Source of the DNA: Adiantum capillus-veneris
Taxonomy: Eukaryota > Streptophyta > Polypodiopsida > Polypodiales > Pteridaceae
NCBI GenBank assembly: GCA_014529385.2
Contig: CM043959.1
Span: forward strand, 90,424,529 to 90,488,528
Direction: 5' to 3'
Length of the DNA: 64,000 bases
Shown: positions 36,073 through 47,604 of the stretch, piece by piece
How positions within the stretch are numbered: position 1 is the stretch's first letter
Layout of the letters: each line of letters opens with the position of its first letter
Notes under the pieces: model-generated
The model's input: the letters and a program-made list of their open reading frames with translations, nothing else
Databases searched by the model: none
What the model was told of the DNA's origin: nothing
Position numbers and translations under genes: made by a program

Positions 36073-39000
36073 CTAGAAGCTGATGATATCAGGCATAGTG
36101 TCACTGCCTTGAAAGAGGGGTAGCTTTAATTTGATTGCTCCTATGGAAGCATCTTGTATTCTTTCTTTAGCTAGTGCATCTGCCTCTTGATTTTCTGCTC
36201 TGGGAATGTGGAAGAGTCTTACCTCTTCAAACTTCTTCAGAAGGTCCTTAACTTGGCGAAGTTGACCAAGTAAAACCTGATTCTTGCACTCCCAGGTTCC
36301 ATTTATCTGCCTTATCAAAAGTAAAGCGTCGCCGAACACATTCAAGCGCTGAATTTTGTGTGAAATACATTGTTCCAGCCCAAGGATTAGGGCTGCATAT
36401 TCTGCCTCATTGTTAGAGTGGGAGTGTGATAACTTCCCCATGGAGAATACTCTTTCCTGCTGTTCATTGAAAATGACCATGCCTGCTGCAGACTGATCCA
36501 TTTTTCTCTTGTATGCTCCGTCAAAGAAAAGAGAGTGAGCTCTCTCTAGCTTAGGGCTCTCTTTATCTGGTGTTCCTTCCTTTGCTTCCGTGTTGACCTT
36601 CAGTTTCCTCTCGTAGTGGCGATGAGTGAGAATTCCTGGTAGACTAGCCTTGGTGGATTTTTCTACTTGCATGGTGTAATCAAACTCTTGTATTCTAATT
36701 AACCACTTTGAGATCCTAGATGAGACATCCATGTGTCGCATTACATAAGGAAAAACCTCTTCCATTGTCAGGATTACAAATGGTCTAGGCAAGAGATAGG
36801 AGCGGAATTTCAAGGTAGCAAACATCAGTGCCAGAACCATGTGTTCTACTTCGGTTTGCTCTGATGGGGTCATGACCCGACTAGAGAAGTTAATAGGGCG
36901 CATGAAAGAAGTTTTGGGATCTTTTTGCATTAGTACTGCTCCCAGAGTATCATTTCCCACACTAGGGTTCACATAGAATGGCTTGTCCCATTTAGGGGGT
37001 GAAATAGTGGGAAGCTTAGATAGGACTTGCTTTACCTTAGTGAACTGCTGTTCATTCTCTTCACTCCATGAGAAAACATCCCTTTGGGTGAGTTGTTGTA
37101 GGGGAAGGACCACTTGAGATAGCAGGTGAATGAACCTGCTTAAATATCTTACCTTCTGAAGGAAAGAAACCAACTGCTTGGCGGTGGTGGTAGATGATAA
37201 AGATACTAGAGCTTGAATTTTGCTAGGGTCAGCCTCGATTCCTTTTGCTGAAATTACATGACCAAGGAGAGTGACCTTGCTCTCACCAATGCGACACTTG
37301 TCCATGTTGAGTTGGCCACCCAGGGTTTGTAGCCTGGTTAAGCCATCATAGACTTTGCTTAGATGAAGGGCTCGTGAGCTATAGATGCAAAAATCATCTA
37401 TGAAAACCCGTATTGATGTTCCAAAGTAGGGTTGGAAAACAAAGGTCACATAGCGTTGAAATGTGGCTGGGGCGTTGGTGAAGCCAAATGGCATCACTCT
37501 GTAGGCGAAACATCCCCAAGGTGTGATGAAGGTTGTCTTCTTCTGATCCTCCTCCTCAATGCTAATCTGGAAGTATCCTGAGTAGCCGTTGCATACTGTG
37601 TAGAGTTCGTGACCTGCCACTTCATTGAGTATTTCATCCTGGAATGGGAGGGGGAAATGGTCCCTCTTCGTGGCTGCATTGAGAGGTTTATAATCCACAC
37701 AGACTCTCCATTTACCATTTTTTTTTGGTGTGACTACTATTGGGGAGACCCATTCCGAGTCTTCGACAGGGTAGATGAAACCTGCTTGTAGCAAACTCCT
37801 TACTTCTTTAAGCAATGCCTCTTGTTGAATCACTCCAAGTATTCTGAGCTTCTGTACTACGGGTTTACTGCCTTCCTTGAGTTTTATGTGGTGCTGCACT
37901 ACTGTAATTCCTGTGATGTTATCATAGCCATCAATGAACAAAGTAGTGAAGTTGCCTAACATAGAGACATACTCCTTCCTCTCTTCATTGGTTAACTCAT
38001 TTGGGAGCATTTTTTGTAGCTTACTTGCATCCTCCAATGACTGCTTACCTGATGGTCCCTCTTCGTTTGCTGAGGTTGCTTCAGATTGTGTTAATCTGTT
38101 TGGGTCTTTAAGAATGACTCCCATTACTTCGATGCTACTGTCACTCCCGTCGGTGGTGGTTGTGTCTTCTCCTGAGGTAGACGAGGAGTCGCTGGTGGAC
38201 TCGTCTTCTGAAGCCTCCAAGATCATATTGCGCTGCTTCCCAGTCATCATGTCGTAGAATATGGACTTCCCTTTAGTATCCTTCATCTGGATCATCCCGG
38301 TGCTCCAGTCTTGTTTTGCTTCCATGGCCATAAGCCAAGGCCTTCCAAGAATGATGGGGTAGCCCTCTCCTTTGTGTGGCATGACAAAGATGTCTACCTC
38401 CACTTCCGTATTGAATGCTTTTACTTTAACCACATTTACAATGCCTATGCATTTTACTCTTACATTGTTTGCCATCTTGGCTCGGCAGGGTGCCGGCCTA
38501 CTTACCTCTAGAGCTAGATAGTGCATCATCTTTTCACTCATGACACATATTTGCATGCCACCATCTATGTAGGCATTTGAAATCCGTTGCCCTTTGATGT
38601 GAGCGTCCATGGTTGGCAAGATGTCATCGCGATCCCTCCCAGAGATAGCCCTAGCTATCCATGGTTTTGACTTCCTAGTACTTACCATCTTCGTCCATTG
38701 CCTCCTCATTCTGGGTGCAAGGTGGATTAATTGGGGCCACGTTATCTTTGGGCCCTGCATTAACACATCCTGAACTAAGTCATAGGGTTGTGCCTCCTCA
38801 CCTAGTGAGAAGTCCACTATGTCTATCTTCCGCCGCGGTTTAGCTGCTTGTTTGCTAGACTCGGCTTTCCCTTTCATCTTCTCTTCCTTTTGAGATGCCT
38901 CCTCGTGCCTCGCACGTTTCACTCCCATAGCATCCACTTCTTCTACCTTCGCTTTTCCTTTGTGCTTCTCTCGAGCTGACTCTTCTACCTTCGCCTTCCC

Positions 39001-39282
39001 TTTAGCCTCTAAGCTAATGACACTCACCGCTTGGTTCACCGCAGGTGGTGGGGGTAGTGGCGGAATGAGAGGTTGGGGTGGTGGTTGCTGTTGTATAGGT
39101 GGTCACATGATTTGAATTGCTGGGATTGGTCCTGGCTGTCTTGGTGGTGGTATTACTCTTGGCGAAGAGATCTGATTCTGTCTCCCCCCTGTATTAAAGT
39201 TCTGCCTTCTTGGGTGTGGGCAATAGTACATTCCATGGCCATCTTCTCCGCAATTGTAACAGTGGTATTCTGGGTTCTGCCT
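36073..39282 (-). pseudogene. element Y zinc knuckle, protease, RT, RNase H and second RNase H
   Basis: This is a long minus-strand frame with only two internal or boundary stops (TGA near 39104 and TAG 36073-36075). In order: zinc knuckle CYNCGEDGHGMYYC (about 39215-39260), Pro-rich linker, protease with YIDGGMQICVMS and ILGRPWL, RT with KKNGKWRVCVDYKPLN and the catalytic RVFIDDFCIY (about 37385-37415), gypsy RNase H, then a second RNase H with all four acids visible (LFFDGAYKRK, NNEAEYAALI, VFGDALLLI, ADALAKE). The gypsy RNase H (about 36700-37000) looks degenerate, as is usual when the second domain takes over. Confidence 0.93.
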
Positions 39283-40008
39283 TCATTGTCCTCTTCCTTG
39301 TTCTGGATTTCTGCCTGATGCATGCCCTTGCTGCACCAGATGCACAGATAAACTCTCTAGTTGGGTGGTGATGCGACTCAGCAGGTCTTGCTGCTCCTCT
39401 GCTGTCTCCTGTGGTCGGACTCTATGGTTGGCTGTTGCAACCACTAGGGTTGGTCGGGCCGAGCTTGTTTCCTCTGACTCGTTTACTCTTGCTTGCATGT
39501 GCAGCTTCTTGTCTTTAAGGCGGGCTACTTCGACTGCCAACTCATATGTTGCAGGAAACCTTCCCTTCATCTTCTCTCTAAGCGGCGACCATAGACCAGC
39601 AATGAAACGGTCCTTCTTCAGGAGATTAGGCGCTCCTTCGCCTTCCTCCAGTGTGGCAACCCATCTCTCCCATAGGTCCACAAACTTTGATTCATAGGTG
39701 GCGTACTCCAGCAGGCCTGTCTGCTTTAATTCTGTCAATAGCTGCCATAGCTTCTCCGAGGTTGTGCCTCCACCAAACCTCTTTACAAAAGCAGCCCTTA
39801 ATACATCCCATGCATTCTTGGTAGCTTGGGGCAATGCATTGTACCAGGACTTGGCCTCTACTTTCATCAGTAGAGGAAAAATTCTAAGTCGTGAAGCGTC
39901 GTCATCTTTGTTGGAGATGACACAAGCAATGTCAAAATCATCCAAAAAGTCGGTGGTGAGATCTTCTCCCTTCTTTCCATTGAACGTGGGGAAAGAAACA
40001 CTTGCCAT
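39283..40008 (-). pseudogene. element Y gag
   Basis: An ATG at 40008-40006 opens a 241-codon frame ending in TGA 39283-39285. The same frame continues into the zinc knuckle and protease, so the TGA is probably a mutated codon. The gag core is clear: FPTFNGKKGEDLTTDFLDDF, RIFPLLMKVEAKSWYNAL, DVLRAAFVKRFG and YESKFVDLWERWV. It would form the particle that packages the RNA. It shares the F-P-L-L...W...A-A-F-x-x-R-F pattern with element X gag. Confidence 0.9.
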
Positions 40009-40366
40009 GGTGGTGACTCGGGAAATTACAAACCTTTTTTTTTTTTTACATCAACAGCAACTGCTCATAGGGGTTTCTTTCAGGGGCGAATGGATAGGCT
40101 AAAACCGGAAAAAAATAGAGACATTAAAGGAATGATGGTAATCTAGTATGGGGAGAATGATGGGGTTCGGGGAATTGAGGATTTCTCCTAGTACTGCCGC
40201 ACCAAATAGGTAGACGATCTTCTGTTGGTAGAAGACTTTCCTATCCACATAGATGTTTACATGCATATGCTGCAGGAATCTGAACGGGAATGCCGTCGGC
40301 CCATTTTCCATTATGCACAAAGGGTGAAATACCTACTTACACTCTTACCGTGCCAGTGTTGATGAG

Positions 40367-41073
40367 TCAGCACATCCACAAGAGGTCGTCACCTTTCATG
40401 GGTTCTACCCTTTCTTCGTTGCTCAGCACGTACGGGGTGATGGCGACACGTCTGACCACTCCCAGTCTCTTGGCTAACAGCAATTGTAGGTAATTTCCGT
40501 AATCGGCGTGTTGCATGAATTCTACTCCATTCAGCTGCAGCTCATCTCCAGTCCACTGGGTCTCTCTCGTGGTAGAGAGATTCTTCAGGATAAGTTGTAC
40601 AGGGAGGGGAGGAAGGTCCTCCACTCGATTCTCAAAACAGCGAGAGCAGTAGCCGAACCACTCCTCTCTAGGACATGGGAATCTTCTCACCACTTCTTCT
40701 TCTGGATTGTCGAAGTGGATTGGTAGCACTCGCATGCGTCGTGCAAATCGGTAGGCGACCTTCCGCCGCTTTCCTTTGGGTGACTTCTTCTTTGACAAAG
40801 TGGGTACAACCCGGCTCTCTGAGCTTAAAGCACTTGCTTGGCCAGATGCTTCTCCCTTCGGGGTCATGTGTTTCCAGGCTAGCCTATTTTCTCCTTGCCC
40901 TTGGCTCGAGCAGCCCCTTTAGGCCACTTCGGGGTTTTATCTTTGACTACTGTCTCTTTAGGGAAAAGAGGCCTTACCGTCTGCTCTCCTTCCTTGACGT
41001 GAATGATCTCCTTGCGATGAATGTCAATGTAGAAGACTTTAGCCCTTCCTCTGCCTTTGTTGCTGGCACTCAT
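40367..41073 (-). pseudogene. element Y extra ORF upstream of gag
   Basis: Two minus-strand frames (41073-40879 and 40867-40367) join across one frameshift near 40880 to give roughly 230 residues. The first part is basic (RGRAKVFYIDIHRKEIIHVKEGEQTV trimmed at both ends in this description). The second has a basic patch KKKSPKGKRRKVAYRFARR, then EEWFGYCSRCFENRVEDLPP and GNYLQLLLAKRLGVVRR. I cannot name a family. Some Tat elements (the Ogre group) carry an extra gene between the 5' LTR and gag, and this one is in that position. Function unknown. Confidence 0.5.
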
Positions 41074-41353
41074 TGACCGTGTGCCTTGGTTGACAACAGT
41101 GATGGCACCTCACCAATCTCCTGCCTGATGCTTTCGATTTATAGTTAGAACGAGCGATACGAGATGGAGAATTTACCTCTTGAATGTTGATGAAACTGCA
41201 GCCTGGCAGCAGCACCTCAATGAAGGTGGCTAGGGCCTCCTTCGTCTCTTCTTCTTCCGTCCTCCAGTTAGAAAATTCCTTTAGCCACTCTTCCACAATT
41301 GATAGTGGGCGTCACTTTTAGCATTGTAAGCTGAAGGGTCTTAGAAAATCCCT

Positions 41354-41372
41354 CCTCAGTGGGGGCACCAAA
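41354..41372 (-). other. element Y primer-binding site
   Basis: On the minus strand, directly after the 5' LTR end (GTCCGTCA), the sequence reads TTTGGTGCCCCCACTGAGG. TGGTGCCCCCA pairs with a tRNA ending in TGGGGGCACCA. The first 13 bases are identical to element X's site. Confidence 0.85.
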
Positions 41373-41527
41373 TGACGGACACAAAGCAGACCCCGAACCC
41401 CGACGGCCTCTAAAACGCCGGGGGCCGAATGGCGCGCCTCGAGCCTGCTACAGTAAAGCGAATAGGGGGCACCACTTAGCTTTGAGCGGCTAGGACGCAA
41501 AGCCCACATGATATGAACACCGCAAGC

Positions 41528-41576
<49 letters not shown>

Positions 41577-41588
41577 ACACACACACAC

Positions 41589-41638
<50 letters not shown>

Positions 41639-42990
41639 GATGAGAGAGAGAGAGAGAGAGGAGAGAGAGAGGAGTGAGAGGGAGAGATGAGGAGAGAGAG
41701 AGACGAGAGAGAGAGAGAGTGAGAACACTTGTAATTGATAAAAAAAACCTCGGGGATGTGAGGGTGAATTATTTCTGCAATATTTACAAGGTGGCATGCC
41801 GTGGTGGTAGAGAGGTAGGGGAAGAGATTGTGCAACCTACTTGGTGCGTTCTCTAAGGCGACTCAATGACTGCAAATGTTCATTGCCAAGAGCGTGCATA
41901 CGTGTGTGCATCGACCATTGAGTCGAGAGATGGGTGTGAGTCCCTTCACATGGTGCAATTTCCAAGGAAAAACCCAACACACAAGACCCTAAACCCTCTC
42001 CCCCCGATGGTGATGGTGTCAATCCCTCCCACTACACTCTACCCAATGCTTGGTTCCACATAAGTTGCCCCCCCCCCCCCCCCCCGCGATAGTGACCTCT
42101 CATTGCCAATTTATAGGTGTTGGCTGCTTGGATTATGGTAATCCCAGTGTGGTTAGGGTAATCTTAATCGAGGAGACAAAGGAAGTGGTGGGCCCAGAGT
42201 GGTTGACCCTTGCTTTGTTTTGGGGATGGTTATTAAAAGATGGGAATCTCTAGGTGGGCCTTTGTTATCCTCACCTAGAGAGAGGATATTTACAAAAGGG
42301 AAATTTTACAATGGCTTGGGTGAAAACTGAAGATAATGGTAAAATAACCTAAAATTACTGAGATGGCCTCGAGGTTGCGTGTTGCCGGCGAATGGCGAGC
42401 TGCCGGTGCGTTGGTGTCGAGCGTACTTCTTTTCAGAGTCGGCCGGGGCATGCCTTCAGCGCATTTTCTGTTTTTGTCATTGGCGGCGCGTGCTTTGGAT
42501 CCTTCTTCTTCCGTTTGTCGATGTCGTAGGCGTTTATGCATGTGTGTATGTATGTATGTGTGGGAGCATGTGTGTATGTATATCTTTTTTTTGTGTGGGT
42601 GAGTGCGTATATGTATATGTATGTGCGCATGCGTGCGTGGGAACACGAGAAAGGGGGGGGTTATATAATGTATATATATAATTTATATATATTTTTATCT
42701 TTTTTTTTCTTGTGGAGGATGGCGGATTGTTTGCGCATGGCGGGAGGAGAGGGGGGAGGAGTGTGGTGGGGTGTGTGTGTGTGTGTGTGTTTCAACTGCT
42801 GCCGAAAAGGCGAGTGTGTGTGGGGTGTGTGGTATGCTGCGTACTGCGCATGGGGAGAGAGAGGAGAGGTGGGGGGAAGGTTGGGGGGGGTGTGGGGGGT
42901 GTGTGTGTGTGTGTGTGGGTGAGTGTGTGTGTGTGTGGCTGCTGTTGCAAGGCGAGAGAGAGAGAGAGATTTACGCTGGCGGGCATCCGA

Positions 42991-43036
<46 letters not shown>

Positions 43037-43094
43037 AGAGAGAGGAGAGAGAGGAGAGAGAGGAGAGAGAGAGAGGAGAGGAGAGCGAGAGAGA

Positions 43095-43127
<33 letters not shown>

Positions 43128-43409
43128 GTTGGCGTGCTGCCGCAAGGCGTTGAGAGGGTGAGAGGGGGAGGGTGAGGGGTGAGGGGATAAGGGATAGAGA
43201 GTGTGTGTGTGTGAGGGAGAGTGAAAGGAGAGGGGGGAATGGCGGGGCATGGGTTTTGTGTGGTGAGAGGGAGAGGGGGAGGGTGGTGTGTCTTGCATGG
43301 GCTTAAGGACGAAGGACAACTAAGTCAATGGGGGGGGGGGGGGGGGGGGGGGAAATATATCCACGGGCCGGGGGGGAGAGAATGAGGCCGAAAGAGGGTG
43401 GGGGAAGGT

Positions 43410-43443
<34 letters not shown>

Positions 43444-43847
43444 GGGGGTAGGAGGATAGGGTAGAGGGGTAAAGGGTAAACGGGAGAGGGAGGGGGAGTG
43501 TAAGAGTGAGGGGGCGGGGCGGGGGGGGGGGGGGGGGGGGGTGTGGTCTCATGCTGCTCACACCGAGGGAGGCACGAGAGAGGTGTTGGGGGTGTTCCTT
43601 CCTAATTTCTTCCTGGTCGGGGAGGGTAAATCGGGGGGGGGGGAAGAAGGGGGGAGGATGGTATGTAAAGAAAATGGGGGGAGGAGAGTGATGCGGAGAG
43701 TTTTATCTGATGCCCGTGGGGCGGGAAGGGAAAGATGAGTTACGGTGGGGGGGGTACTAAGAGTGGGGGGGGGGTGAGTGAAATTTTCGGTGAAATGAGT
43801 TTTTTCTTTTTTTTCTTTGATTTTCTGAAAGCCGGCTATCACTAGCA
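41373..43847 (-). repeat. element Y 5' LTR
   Basis: On the plus strand it starts TGACGGACAC and ends CACTAGCA; in the element's own direction it begins TGCTAGTGATAGCC. It aligns with 32503-34738. It has the CA tract (41530-41600), longer interrupted GA tracts (41600-41720 and 42952-43130) and G runs (43331-43352, 43412-43442, 43518-43541). It ends where element X's LTR resumes. Confidence 0.9.
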
Positions 43848-44115
43848 GTAAGAGAAGAGAAAGGAGGGGAGTGAGCCAGGAGGCCGCCAAGTGGGCAAAG
43901 AAAGAGGGAAAAAATAAGAGAGAGAGGAGGCTGGTATAAGGGTAGGTCAAAGGGAATCGGACAAAGGTGGCCGAGGGCAAAATTGAGCCCAAAGAGGCAG
44001 GCAAGGTTAGCCCGTAAATGGGATAAGAAATGAAAATAGATTAAAAAATAAAAAGATCCAAGGGGGCGATAGCGACGTTGCTAATGCCACCCCCCCCCCC
44101 CCCCCCCCCCCCCCC

Positions 44116-44174
<59 letters not shown>

Positions 44175-44859
44175 AAGTGAAAAAGAGTGAATAAGAGGAG
44201 AAAAATAGAACAAGGCGATGCCCCCCTTCCCAAAAGATACCGAAAAATGGGTGCATATGGACCAATTGCAGAACAGTTTCCCGAAATTGAAGACTCCCCC
44301 TATAAAGTCAAAGTTATCAAAATTTTAGCTTTTTCCTTGGCCTTTGAAGTGTCGTTGGAAGCCTGCAAAGTGGAGCTTTTGGATAGAGGAGTGTGCTTGT
44401 CAAAGCCCTTTGTATCTCTCTTGTGTAAACGGCCATGGAGATGGCAGTGTGAGTCTGTCTAAGTGTTTGGTGAAGTGCAATTGAGCCGAATTGCCTCCCT
44501 TGCTATTTTTCCCCTTCCCCCCTTCTCTTTCTCCTGCTTTCATGTTTCCCTCGGTACCGGCCGTGTGGAAGTGTCCCCCCCCCCCCCCCCCCCCCCGGAC
44601 CAGCGGTGCATTGTGTGAGAGAGTGAGATTGAGTTTCTTTGAGTGTGTGTAAGGGTGGAGACAGACTGTGGCATCAGGTGTGCATCGTGTGGCGGGTTTG
44701 TGGAGTGTGTGAGCAATAGAAATTGAGCAGATGGTGGTCTGCTCATGTAAAGTATTTCTTTGAAGGTGTTTTCCGAGAGGATAGGGGTGCTATGAATACC
44801 CTGAGCTATAGAGAGGCCCTTTGTTTCTGTCGGGCGTGTTTCCCCATTCCCCCTCTCCA
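43848..44859 (+). repeat. element X 3' LTR, remainder
   Basis: It resumes the match to 18890-19807 immediately after element Y and ends CTCTCCA like the 5' copy. It carries a poly-C block of about 80 (44090-44171, one A interruption) and a second of about 20 (44575-44596) where the 5' LTR has about 6 and 7 Cs. Confidence 0.85.
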
Positions 44860-45360
44860 ACACGTGAACCTGGGTGTTTTGGTAGGGGTCTCTTGCAGGG
44901 TGTGGCGGAGGTCAGGTGTCTCCACTTGATTCTGGGTCCCAAAGCGAGGAGTGTCGAGACTGGAGTGACTCCCGAAGGAGTAGCTAGTGGTGTGTAGCCG
45001 CTAGGAACGGCCGTGAGCTGCGCAAACCCTGGTGTAGATGGCAACGCCGTGGCTGGTGTGGAGGCGGGCAAAGAAGGGGAGGGTAAAGAGCCTCATTGAA
45101 CACGAGACGGTGTCAAGGCATTGCGGCGGCATCCCCACAACAATCGCCGCCACCACCACTAGAGCGGCGGTGCCTAGAAGAAGTGTGAAGATGGTCTCGT
45201 CGACATTGAAGCTTCAGAGCGCGCTAAACGCTCCGAAACAGATGGAGATGCTAAAGGAGTAGGAACGCGTGATGGTGCTCCAGAGTGATGATGCTCCACG
45301 TACCACTGTCTCTACTGGGGTGACAAAGAAGAAAGAAACTCATCATCATCCATACTTGCA
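44860..45360 (-). pseudogene. possible CACTA second-gene N-terminal segment
   Basis: On the minus strand a frame (45071 to the X boundary near 44864) reads Ser/Thr/Pro/Ala-rich text such as PASTPATALPSTPGFAQL and PLATPSGVTPVSTLLALG. Upstream there is more Ser/Pro-rich sequence in other frames. CACTA second genes often have such an N-terminal region, and it lies downstream of TNP2 on the same strand, but I see no diagnostic motif. Element X would separate it from the fragment at 17117-17404. Confidence 0.3.
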
Positions 45361-45416
45361 TCAAACACACAAATATTTAATCTTAATATTGAATGAATGG
45401 ACAAGAAAACATGGAC

Positions 45417-45521
<105 letters not shown>

Positions 45522-45613
45522 ACTCATAAAGGGGGATGGATTCCTGTGTAGAGAGATTTTGTTGAATTTCTGTGAATTTCTAAAAGCACTGTGCTCCGGG
45601 TGCAATGGAGACT

Positions 45614-45798
45614 GAAGCTGCATCGCGAAGGTCTGCTCATAGAAGTTGCTTGCCCCACCACTAAATCAAATTGATCGGGTGAAAGAGACGCTGAGAAGCA
45701 GTAGTAGTGCTTCTTACTGTCTCTTTCATCCGATCAGCTAGATCTAGTGGTGGGACAAGCATCATCTGTATTGAGCAGACCTTCACAATTGCAGCTTC
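45614..45798. repeat. imperfect hairpin of about 90-bp arms
   Basis: The left arm 45614-45700 and right arm 45708-45798 are inverted copies around a 7-nt loop (GTAGTAG), about 80 percent identical by eye. Shared words include GAGCAGACCTTC, GTGGTGGG and GTCTCTTTCA. It lies just downstream of the TNP2 gene on the transposase's strand, so a read-through transcript would fold into a stem. Confidence 0.8.
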
Positions 45799-46000
45799 AA
45801 CCTCCATCCCACTTGGAGCGTAGTGCTCGTCGTCCCTGCTTGTGAGAACATACCTAGAGCATATGTACCTGGAGTGGATGCAAAGACCATTAAATACAAT
45901 GATACAATGATGCATATAGACAGAAATGGACAAAAAGCCACATGAATACAATATATATTATAAAACGGAGCTAAATTGTTCAAATACAATATTTATGGCT

Positions 46001-46770
46001 TTAAGAGGTCTCTCTCTCATCCTTGCAAAGCTCAGTATAACTTCCTATATCTACATAGATCTCTCCGTTTAAACAAATGTCCTCCATCTCATTTTGTAGA
46101 TCCTCTACATGCACCCCATAGAGAGTAGCAGCTTGATGCTCGTCTGGCACCACCTCAACGGCTTCTAACTGAGCATCTTCTCCGATCTCCTCCATTGATG
46201 CCGCTGTGATTGGCACATGGTAGCCTTCATACGTCCATGTACTATGAGGGGCTACCTCTATGATGTACCACCAGTTTGATGCAGACTTTGTAGGATGAAG
46301 TATCACCTGCCAGAGCCACATAACTTACATGAGAGCTTCTAAGCACATAACTTCTAAAATTGGATGTTAACTATTTACATACTTACTTGTTCACAATGCT
46401 CCGGTAGTAATAAAGTGTTTCTTAGGTCAGTCCATTTCTTAGTTGAATCCACCTCAAAGAAAACTAAACTCTCCTCTACGCACAGTAGCGTTGCGATCCT
46501 CCATGATTATCTTGAACCATTGCACGTCGAACAAGCCGACAAAAAATCCTCTATAATCAATCCTCAAAATCTCTTGTAGCATGCCAAAGTAAGTGAGTTC
46601 CGCCACCACAGGAACTATATCAGAGGACCGTCGTCAACTAAACTATTCAAATTTTTCCATGATTCCACAATCTTGAGTAAAAAGCTTTTTGTCGATCCGT
46701 TCCACCCTAAAATGTCAACGTTTACACCATGCTGTGTATGACTTATACTACAACCAAAAAAGATTATGAG
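46001..46770 (-). pseudogene. CACTA TNP2 C-terminal DUF4216 region
   Basis: On the minus strand, broken frames read SYTQHGVNVDILGWNGSTKS (near 46700-46740), then LQEILRIDYRGFFVGLFDVQW (near 46510-46570), then VEFSFFEVDSTKKWTDLRN (46410-46470) and a tail with YIIEVAPHSTWTY (46230-46280). This order (a T-Q-N-x-G-V block, then Y-Y-G-x-L-x-E-I-x-x-x-D-Y, then a C-D/Q-W block) is that of DUF4216, the C-terminal domain of plant CACTA TNP2 transposases. Its function is unknown. Confidence 0.75.
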
Positions 46771-46777
46771 TAGCCAT

Positions 46778-47508
46778 TCAAACATCTAGAAAGTCACTAG
46801 TCGTACATTGCAAACTTACCTTGGTCGCGCAACCCCGAGAGTACTCCCACTCCTCCTCAGTCACTTCTTCACCGCACTGTTGTGCTCTTTTCAATTGGTT
46901 GTGCAACCATCTTAAGCTCATGAATGTTGGTAGGCTCTCCAGACCCGTCAAATAGTGCATCGGTGTCGTCTTTCCCGTCTCCACTCGATTCGTGCCCTTT
47001 GTCGCTCTTGCTTTGCATCCTCATATTCTGAAATCCACTTTTGCATCACTGGATTGTGAAGCATGCAAAATCGATTGATTTTAGCCTCTAGACCTTCCAT
47101 CATCTTCTTCTCAACACTGAGATTGCACATGACAATCCCAGATATGCGCTCATAATCTATGGTTCTCCATAGTGTGTCTCGAGCTTTATCAAAACGATCT
47201 AGCCACTCTCCAATGTACACTAGGGACTCTGATACTAGCCAACTTTCTGCCATGCTACCCTCCGGACGTGCCTTCTGACGCACATATCCCTTGAGCGTTT
47301 TCATGAAACGTTCTAAAAACAACATCCATCTGAAATGTACTGCGCCAGCTATTTCCACCTCATCAACTATGTGAACAAGAAGATGCACATGAATGGTTAG
47401 CATGGTAGTAGGAAAGTGTTTCTCAAACATGCACACAACCTCCGCAACGTTTAGTTTGGCAAATGATATGGAGTCTACCTTGATCTCCTTTTGTAAGATC
47501 CATTGCAC
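46778..47508 (-). pseudogene. CACTA TNP2 DUF4218 domain
   Basis: The minus-strand frame 47508-46948 is an intact run of 186 residues with the DUF4218 signature: FPTTMLTIHVHLLVHIVDEV, AGAVHFRWMLFLERFMKTLK and YVRQKARPEGSMAESWLV. In plant CACTA proteins this domain follows the transposase core. The adjoining frame 46984-46778 continues the region after a shift and includes SLRWLHNQLKRAQ. Confidence 0.85.
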
Positions 47509-47604
47509 CTACTTCGCAAGTTTATAGATTGTGTTACGGACTTCAAGACACAAACATCCCTCAATGGCCAGTTGTGTGACTTCAAACCGGTAAGCTTTCC
47601 TTCT

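Noticed and set aside
34972-39285. Programmed stop-codon read-through or RNA editing in element Y
   Set aside because: Four scattered stops, all explainable by single transitions, are better explained by mutation. Nuclear read-through at four sites would be unprecedented to my knowledge.
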